Positions 6,796-11,288 of a DNA stretch of 11,288 bases are shown here, one piece after another. Position 1 is the first letter of the stretch. The number at the start of each line of letters is the position of its first letter. Below the pieces are notes generated by a model that worked only from the letters and a program-made list of their open reading frames with translations, had not been told where the DNA came from and did not search any database. Both the position numbers and the translations under genes were made by a program. Location of the stretch: contig JAIYEB010000279.1 of NCBI GenBank assembly GCA_027487195.1, forward strand, positions 1 through 11,288, read 5' to 3'. This stretch comes from Hyphomicrobiales bacterium. GTDB taxonomy: Bacteria; Pseudomonadota; Alphaproteobacteria; Rhizobiales; UBA4765.

Positions 6796-7578
6796 TTGGT
6801 GACGGGCATTGCAGATGCTGAACAGCATGACGGGCCAGTCGGAGACGATGGCCGACCGCGCTATCTGCAGATATTCCAGATCCTGCGTGACCGCATCGAG
6901 CAGGGCGTTTACGCCATCAACGACTCGATACCGACCGAGGCCGACCTGTGCACCGAGTTCGGCGTCTCGCGCTATACTGTTCGCGAGGCGCTGCGCCGGC
7001 TTGTTGCCGCCGGGATGGTTGACCGGCGCAAGGGCTCCGGCACCCAGGTGATCGCGCGCCAGTCGCGTGCGAATTACATCCAGTCCATGGGGTCGCTGTC
7101 CGACCTGTTCCAATACGCGCTCGACACCCATTTTCGCGTCGACAGCGTGGCTGTGGAGCCGCTGTCCGCGGACGATGCATCCGCGATCGGGGGGCAAGCC
7201 GGCGAGGCATGGACCCATATCGAGGGCGTGCGCCTGTCAGGCGTTGGCGGCACGCCAATCTCCTTTACCTCAGTGTTCGTGGCTCCGCGCTTTGGCGCGC
7301 TGCTGCACGACGTGGTGGGTGCGCGGGTTCCGATTTATTCGATTGTCGAGAGCCGCTCAGGCGAGCCGATTGTCGAGGCCATTCAGGAAATCTGTGCCCG
7401 CAAGCTCGATCGGCGCATGGCCAAGGCCCTGGGTCTCACGTACGGGGCCTGGGCATTGCGCATGCTCCGCCGCTACATCGGCGCCAACGGCAAGACCATG
7501 GTGTGCTCGATCAACTGGCACCCCTCCGACGCCTACACCTACACCATGCGCATCGAGCGCGGTGGTATGGTCGGTTAA
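6796..7578 (+). CDS. GntR-family transcriptional regulator, HutC-like with UTRA ligand domain
   Basis: A 260-residue regulator. The winged helix-turn-helix spans about residues 22-86, with the family pattern IPTEADLCTEFGVSRYTVRE (45-64) followed by ALRRLVAAGMVDRRKGSGTQV. The rest, about 100-250, is a UTRA-type effector domain ending in the usual strand-rich stretch (YTYTMRIERGG). Such proteins are usually repressors released by a pathway substrate or intermediate. The start is uncertain: TTG 6796 has GGAG seven bases upstream, and GTG 6799 is the next codon and nearly as good. Only 34 bases separate it from the preceding enzyme gene, with no terminator visible, so it is probably co-transcribed and autoregulated through the operator at 4069-4080. 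It ends 26 bases from the convergent TRAP permease gene. Confidence 0.93.
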   Translation: MVTGIADAEQHDGPVGDDGRPRYLQIFQILRDRIEQGVYAINDSIPTEADLCTEFGVSRYTVREALRRLVAAGMVDRRKGSGTQVIARQSRANYIQSMGSLSDLFQYALDTHFRVDSVAVEPLSADDASAIGGQAGEAWTHIEGVRLSGVGGTPISFTSVFVAPRFGALLHDVVGARVPIYSIVESRSGEPIVEAIQEICARKLDRRMAKALGLTYGAWALRMLRRYIGANGKTMVCSINWHPSDAYTYTMRIERGGMVG

Positions 7579-7604
7579 CTCACCTGGCGATTCACTGAAG
7601 AAGC

Positions 7605-9518
7605 CTACGCCGCAGCGCTTACGGCCTTGCGGGCTGTCATGACATGCCAGGTGATCGCTCCAATGCCGATGGCGAGGAGCGCGATTTCCGCGACAGCGCC
7701 CCCTACCAAGCCGTCAATCGGGGTCAGGATCAGCAAGCCCAGCACGATCGCGCCAAGCCGCTGCGTCGCTGAGAGGGCGATCAACCCGAAGCCGATGAGG
7801 CCAGCCGTAACCAGCGGCAAGGCTATGAGGCAAGCCAGCACCACGGCCGCAATCTCAGCGTTTGAGCCAATCGCAAGCGTTGCAGGCTGGTAGACAAACA
7901 GGAACGGCACGAGAAACGCGACCCAACCAAGCTTGACCGATTCCCAGCCCACCCGCATGGGCGAGGCCTGCGCGATGGAGGCTGCGGCAAAGGCAGCGAG
8001 CGCCACCGGCGGGGTAATCATCGAGAGCATGCCGTAGTAGAAAACGAACATATGCGCCGCGATGCCTGGCACGCCGAGCTGCATCAAGGTGGGCGTAGCG
8101 AGTGTTGCAAGCAGAAGATAGACCGCCGTGGTTGGCAGGCCCATGCCAAGGATCAACGAGACCAGCGCGGTCACAACCAGAAGCGCGAACAGGCTGAACT
8201 TGCCGATTTCAAGGAGCAGGAAGGACAGGGTGAAGCCGAGGCCAGTCGCCGTCAAAAGTCCGATGATCATGCCAGCCAGCGCGCAGACCAAAAGGACGTC
8301 CGCTGCCGACATGCCGGTTTCGGCAATCTCGCTTACAAGTGCCTTTAGCGTGAAGCCTGAGGAGCGAAGCAGGGCGAGACCGGCGAGCGCCAGCGCAGCT
8401 GCGGCCAGAACGGCTGCAAGCTCCGCAGGCAGATTGTACAGGAAGATCGCCCCGAGCAGGACCACAAAGGCCAGGACCAGCAACGCGGACTGGAGCCTGT
8501 AGGAAGACAGCGGGCGGCCGACGGCTTCGTTGAAGGCTGGCAGACCAAGCTTGCGCGCCGTGAATTCGAGCTGGAGCATGATCGCGCCATAGAACAGGAA
8601 GGCCGGGATCAGGGCCGCAATCATGATGCTGGAATAGGGGACGCGCAGGTACTCGGCCATGATGAAGGCCGCAGCGCCCATGACCGGCGGCATGATCTGC
8701 CCGCCCACAGAGGACACGGCCTCGGAGGCCGCTGCCTGCTCCTTGCTGTAGCCATTGCGCCGCATCATGGCGATGGTCACGACGCCGTTGGCCATGACGT
8801 TGGCCACAGCCGACCCGGACACCGTGCCAAAGAGCATTGAAGAGACGATGGTGACACGGCCGGACCCGCCGGGAGCGCGGCCAGCGACCTTGGCGCCGAG
8901 CGCGTCAAACACTTCGGCTGCGCCAACAGCGACGAGGAGCCGGCCAAACAGGACAAAGGGCACAATGACGAAGCAGGCAATCGCGAGCGTCGGGCCCACA
9001 AGCGCAGTCGAGTCCGTGCCGAGGAATGACAGGAGCTGCCAGACCGACATGGCGCGCCCGGCAATCGCGGCTGGCAGAAGATGGCCGATCAACGCATAGG
9101 CCACGAGCACGCCAAACACGATTGTGAGCGTCCAGCCAACCACCCGGCGCATGCCCTCAAGGACCAGCACAATGGCGATGATGCCGAAAGAGGCCGCTTC
9201 AACGGGGCGGAAAAACGCCCCTTCCGAGAGAACGGGAAGGCGCTGGAACAGCGCAATCCCGTAGGCCAGGGACAAAGCTGCAAGGGCGAGATCGAGCCAG
9301 CGTAGCGATGAGCGCTGGCGCAGGAACACCAAAGCCAGCCCGACACCGAGGATCAGTGCCGCGACCTGTTCATCGAGGATAAACAGGCCTAGCTGGGACG
9401 GCAGGCCGAGGACAACGATCAGGGGCAGAAGCGCAACCAGCAGGCCTAGGCCGCGCGCGGTTGTCGCCTCAAGCTGGGCTGTGCGTGAAGCGTCTTTGTC
9501 CGTCACTGGCCGCGCCAA
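7605..9518 (-). CDS. TRAP transporter fused permease (DctQ-DctM), TAXI type
   Basis: A 637-residue, very hydrophobic inner-membrane protein that fuses the small (DctQ-like, about residues 20-165) and large (DctM-like, about 170-545) TRAP subunits, then adds a C-terminal block with further membrane spans (about 550-630), as is common for TAXI-partnered permeases. Conserved pieces: GTVSGSAVANVMANG (231-245), GGQIMPPVMGAAAF (272-285), GMGLPTTAVYLLLATLATP (458-476) and SMITPPVALAAFAAASIA (499-516). It uses an ion gradient to import a ligand delivered by its binding protein, encoded just upstream. The start is TTG 9518, preceded by GAGGCAGGGA; it overlaps the binding-protein gene by 16 bases. The GTG at 9506, which would give a GTGA overlap, is the alternative, with no clear ribosome binding site. 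Likely substrates of the class are organic acids. Confidence 0.94.
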   Translation of the reverse strand: MARPVTDKDASRTAQLEATTARGLGLLVALLPLIVVLGLPSQLGLFILDEQVAALILGVGLALVFLRQRSSLRWLDLALAALSLAYGIALFQRLPVLSEGAFFRPVEAASFGIIAIVLVLEGMRRVVGWTLTIVFGVLVAYALIGHLLPAAIAGRAMSVWQLLSFLGTDSTALVGPTLAIACFVIVPFVLFGRLLVAVGAAEVFDALGAKVAGRAPGGSGRVTIVSSMLFGTVSGSAVANVMANGVVTIAMMRRNGYSKEQAAASEAVSSVGGQIMPPVMGAAAFIMAEYLRVPYSSIMIAALIPAFLFYGAIMLQLEFTARKLGLPAFNEAVGRPLSSYRLQSALLVLAFVVLLGAIFLYNLPAELAAVLAAAALALAGLALLRSSGFTLKALVSEIAETGMSAADVLLVCALAGMIIGLLTATGLGFTLSFLLLEIGKFSLFALLVVTALVSLILGMGLPTTAVYLLLATLATPTLMQLGVPGIAAHMFVFYYGMLSMITPPVALAAFAAASIAQASPMRVGWESVKLGWVAFLVPFLFVYQPATLAIGSNAEIAAVVLACLIALPLVTAGLIGFGLIALSATQRLGAIVLGLLILTPIDGLVGGAVAEIALLAIGIGAITWHVMTARKAVSAAA

Positions 9519-10456
9519 ATCCCTGCCTCGCGATAGAAGCGGATGGCCCCGGGATGAAACGCCAGGCCGAGTTGCTTGGCGTTGTCGCGCGGGTTGTATT
9601 CGCTCCAGAGCGGGCTTGTGGCCATCAACGCAGCAGACTGCTCAAACATCGCCTTGGTCATGCGATAGACCACATCGTCGGCAACGGCAGCGTTGGTGAA
9701 CAAGGTGTAGTCGTAGGCAAACACCAGCGTATCGGCCTCGATCCCGGGGTTCTGCGCGTTCACGGGCATGGTCCGCAGGGTCGTTCCGGGCAGCCAGCGA
9801 AGCAGGATAGGTTCAGCTGAGCGCTGAAAACTCAAGAATCGAATGCCGCCCTGGATCGAGGTCTCGAAGTCGATGGTGTTCTGCGATCCGACCGCAACAA
9901 TCGACACATCGATCTGGCCAGCCTTGAACGCTTCGAACTGTCGTGGGAAATTTGGCGTCGGCACGCGGGTGACATCGTTCATGGTCAGGCCGCCGGCCTC
10001 AAGCGCTGCGCGCATGATGAAATCGCCGAGCGAGCGTTCGGGATACCAGGGCACACGCTTTCCGCGCAGGTCGGCATAGCCGCGCATGTTCGATGCCTTG
10101 GTGGCGACGAGACCTGCGTTGAACGGAAACAGTGTGGCGACCATGCGCAGGTTGGGCCCGGGCTGACCTTCGGACATGCCACTGCCAGAAAATGCGTTTG
10201 CGGTCTGGGGCAGGTTGGCGATGCCAAAGTCCATCTGCCCGCCATTGATCTGGGGGATGTATTGGGCGGTGTTGGCCAGCGCCTGCGGGCGAACCTGAAG
10301 CCCGCCATGCTGGGTGACGACGCCTGCAATCGCAGTTGCAATCTGGCCCGTGGCACCACCTTGCGTGGTGCCGAGCGAAACAACCTGAGCGGTTGCAACC
10401 GGGGCTGCCAACGCAACCGCCATTGAAGCCACAACTGCCGTGATCCAGTGCCGCAT
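9503..10456 (-). CDS. TAXI-family TRAP transporter solute-binding protein
   Basis: A 317-residue periplasmic receptor. It has a Sec signal peptide of about 23 residues (MRHWITAVVASMAVALAAPVATA, likely cut at ATA-Q; only 'ATA|Q' is diagnostic). The mature N-terminus VVSLGTTQGG, the segment ANTAQYIPQINGGQMDFGIANL and the later DLRGKRVPWYP are characteristic of TAXI receptors. These bind small acids or amino-acid-like ligands and hand them to the fused permease, encoded immediately downstream with a 16-base overlap. The ATG at 10456 is chosen because it starts the signal peptide and has GGGAG eight bases upstream; the frame is open upstream to 10735 but would then run antisense through the dehydrogenase gene and bury the signal peptide. 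Transcribed divergently from the dehydrogenase. Confidence 0.94.
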   Translation of the reverse strand: MRHWITAVVASMAVALAAPVATAQVVSLGTTQGGATGQIATAIAGVVTQHGGLQVRPQALANTAQYIPQINGGQMDFGIANLPQTANAFSGSGMSEGQPGPNLRMVATLFPFNAGLVATKASNMRGYADLRGKRVPWYPERSLGDFIMRAALEAGGLTMNDVTRVPTPNFPRQFEAFKAGQIDVSIVAVGSQNTIDFETSIQGGIRFLSFQRSAEPILLRWLPGTTLRTMPVNAQNPGIEADTLVFAYDYTLFTNAAVADDVVYRMTKAMFEQSAALMATSPLWSEYNPRDNAKQLGLAFHPGAIRFYREAGIWRGQ

Positions 10457-10479
10457 GCCAAAGCTCCCGGGATTGCGTC

Positions 10480-10498
10480 GTGGCGCGCCTTGCGCCAC
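10480..10498. repeat. Small inverted repeat in the leader of the TAXI gene
   Basis: GTGGCGC (10480-10486) and GCGCCAC (10492-10498) form a perfect 7-bp stem with a 5-base loop (GCCTT), lying 23 bases upstream of the TAXI ATG and next to the operator candidate. It could be a leader hairpin or chance; no T-run follows it on either strand. Confidence 0.35.
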
Positions 10499-10500
10499 AC

Positions 10501-10512
10501 ATGTCCGGACAA
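10501..10512. promoter_or_regulatory. Candidate GntR-family operator, copy 2, in the TAXI/dehydrogenase divergent region
   Basis: ATGTCCGGACAA contains the perfect 10-bp palindrome TGTCCGGACA and matches 10 of 12 positions of the site at 4069-4080; the last 11 bases (TGTCyGGACAA) differ only at the central y. It lies in the 91-base gap between divergent genes, 44 bases from the TAXI start and 35 from the dehydrogenase start. No convincing -35/-10 pair was seen in the gap. Likely bound by the same GntR protein, which would tie transport and the dehydrogenase to the catabolic operon. Confidence 0.6.
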
Positions 10513-10547
10513 GGTAAGGCCGAAACCGCAAACGGAAAACCCCTGAA

Positions 10548-11285
10548 ATGACATTGATGGCAGGAAAACACGTTGTACTTCTTGGTGGTGCCGGCGGCAT
10601 TGGCCGGGCGCTGGTCAAACGCCTTCTGGCTGAGGGTGCGCGCGTCAGCGTGCTTGATCTTGCAGGCTCGCTCACCCGCCACCCCGCGCCAGCCGGCGTC
10701 GCATCCTTCGTGGTCGACGCCACCGAGCCCGCCACGCTTCAGGCTGCAGCGGAAAAGCTCGGCCCCATCGACGGGTTCGTGAATCTCGCAGGCTTCGTGA
10801 TCGAGACGCGCATGCTCACGCAAACGCCGATTGCGGAGTTTGACGCGACCATTGCCGGCAATCTCAGGGCTGCCTTTCTTGCGGCCCAGGCGTTTGCCCC
10901 GCTGATTTCGCCAGGCGGCGCATTCGTCAACACAGCCTCAGGCCTCGCCGCCAACCATCGCGCAGGGTATGGCGCGTATGCGGCCTCCAAGGCTGCGATC
11001 ATCTCCTTCACAAAGACGCTGGCCCTGGAACTTGCGCCGACCGTGAGGGTCAATTGCGTTGCGCCCGGCGCGGTCGATACCGCGTTCCTGCGCGGCGGCA
11101 CGGGCCGCTCAGACGAGGCGAGGCGCGCCAGCATTGATACCGAGGCCTACGCGAAAATCGTTCCGCTCGCGCGCATGGCCACCGTCGACGATGTTGTCGG
11201 CCCATATCTGTTCCTGCTCTCCGACATGAGCCGCTTCATGACCGGGCAGGTGCTGTGGGTGAATGGCGGACAATACATGCCCTGA
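10548..11285 (+). CDS. Short-chain dehydrogenase/reductase (classical SDR)
   Basis: A 245-residue NAD(P)-dependent oxidoreductase, the normal length for a classical SDR, complete within the window. The cofactor motif is GGAGGIG (13-19, with Gly in place of the usual leading Thr), D37 ends the second strand and favours NAD(H), and NLAG (79-82) replaces the usual NNAG. The catalytic tetrad is N105, S131 (NTASG), Y144 and K148 (YAASK), followed by VNCVAPGAVDT and the C-terminal WVNGGQYMP. It would interconvert an alcohol and a ketone or aldehyde. The start at 10548 has only a weak GGAA upstream; ATG 10557 (residue 4) is possible. It is divergent from the TAXI gene and shares the operator candidate, which suggests it belongs to the same pathway, but its substrate is unknown. 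It may lead a further operon beyond the right edge. Confidence 0.92.
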   Translation: MTLMAGKHVVLLGGAGGIGRALVKRLLAEGARVSVLDLAGSLTRHPAPAGVASFVVDATEPATLQAAAEKLGPIDGFVNLAGFVIETRMLTQTPIAEFDATIAGNLRAAFLAAQAFAPLISPGGAFVNTASGLAANHRAGYGAYAASKAAIISFTKTLALELAPTVRVNCVAPGAVDTAFLRGGTGRSDEARRASIDTEAYAKIVPLARMATVDDVVGPYLFLLSDMSRFMTGQVLWVNGGQYMP

Positions 11286-11288
11286 GGG

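Noticed and set aside
7579..7604. Terminator between the convergent gntR and TRAP permease genes
   Set aside because: The 26-base gap has no stem-loop or T-run on either strand; the stops are close and transcription may simply overlap.
1..11288. Mobile element, phage, CRISPR or toxin-antitoxin content
   Set aside because: No transposase, integrase, terminal repeats, regularly spaced repeats or small toxin-like genes were found on either strand.

Overview
The window looks like an accessory catabolic locus from an alphaproteobacterium. The GC content is fairly high (judged by eye, not computed). Genes are tightly packed with ATGA-type overlaps, and the mix is typical of soil or marine alphaproteobacteria: a Liv-type ABC transporter, a TAXI-type TRAP transporter, a HutC-like GntR regulator and small catabolic enzymes. 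The exact genus cannot be read from the sequence. No rRNA, tRNA, insertion sequence, CRISPR array or long repeat was seen, and no stretch over 300 bases lacks a gene.

Layout: (1) 1-4004, minus strand: a polysaccharide-deacetylase-fold hydrolase (PuuE-like), then livH, livM, livG and livF, with livF cut by the left edge. (2) 4005-4142: a divergent promoter region with a GntR-type operator candidate. (3) 4143-7578, plus strand: a class A flavin monooxygenase, an isochorismatase/N-carbamoylsarcosine-amidase-like hydrolase, an arylmalonate decarboxylase/maleate isomerase-like protein, and a GntR/UTRA regulator. (4) 10456-7605, minus strand: a TAXI solute-binding protein and a fused TRAP permease, ending tail to tail with the regulator. 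(5) 10457-10547: a second divergent promoter region with almost the same operator candidate. (6) 10548-11285, plus strand: a short-chain dehydrogenase.

How the genes may work together (inference): two uptake systems import a small polar compound or its relatives. A flavin monooxygenase hydroxylates or opens it, two hydrolases probably cleave C-N bonds, the Asp/Glu-racemase-fold protein isomerises or decarboxylates a diacid-like intermediate, and the dehydrogenase handles an alcohol or ketone. The enzyme order resembles the lower part of nicotinate/picolinate degradation (monooxygenase, maleamate amidase, maleate isomerase), but the ring-cleaving dioxygenase and the deformylase are absent and the isomerase-like protein lacks both expected cysteines, so the substrate is probably different and remains unknown.

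The two strongest observations are: a shared 11-bp core, TGTCyGGACAA, in both divergent promoter regions, which would make the whole locus one regulon of the GntR protein; and the cysteine-less Asp/Glu-racemase-superfamily enzyme.
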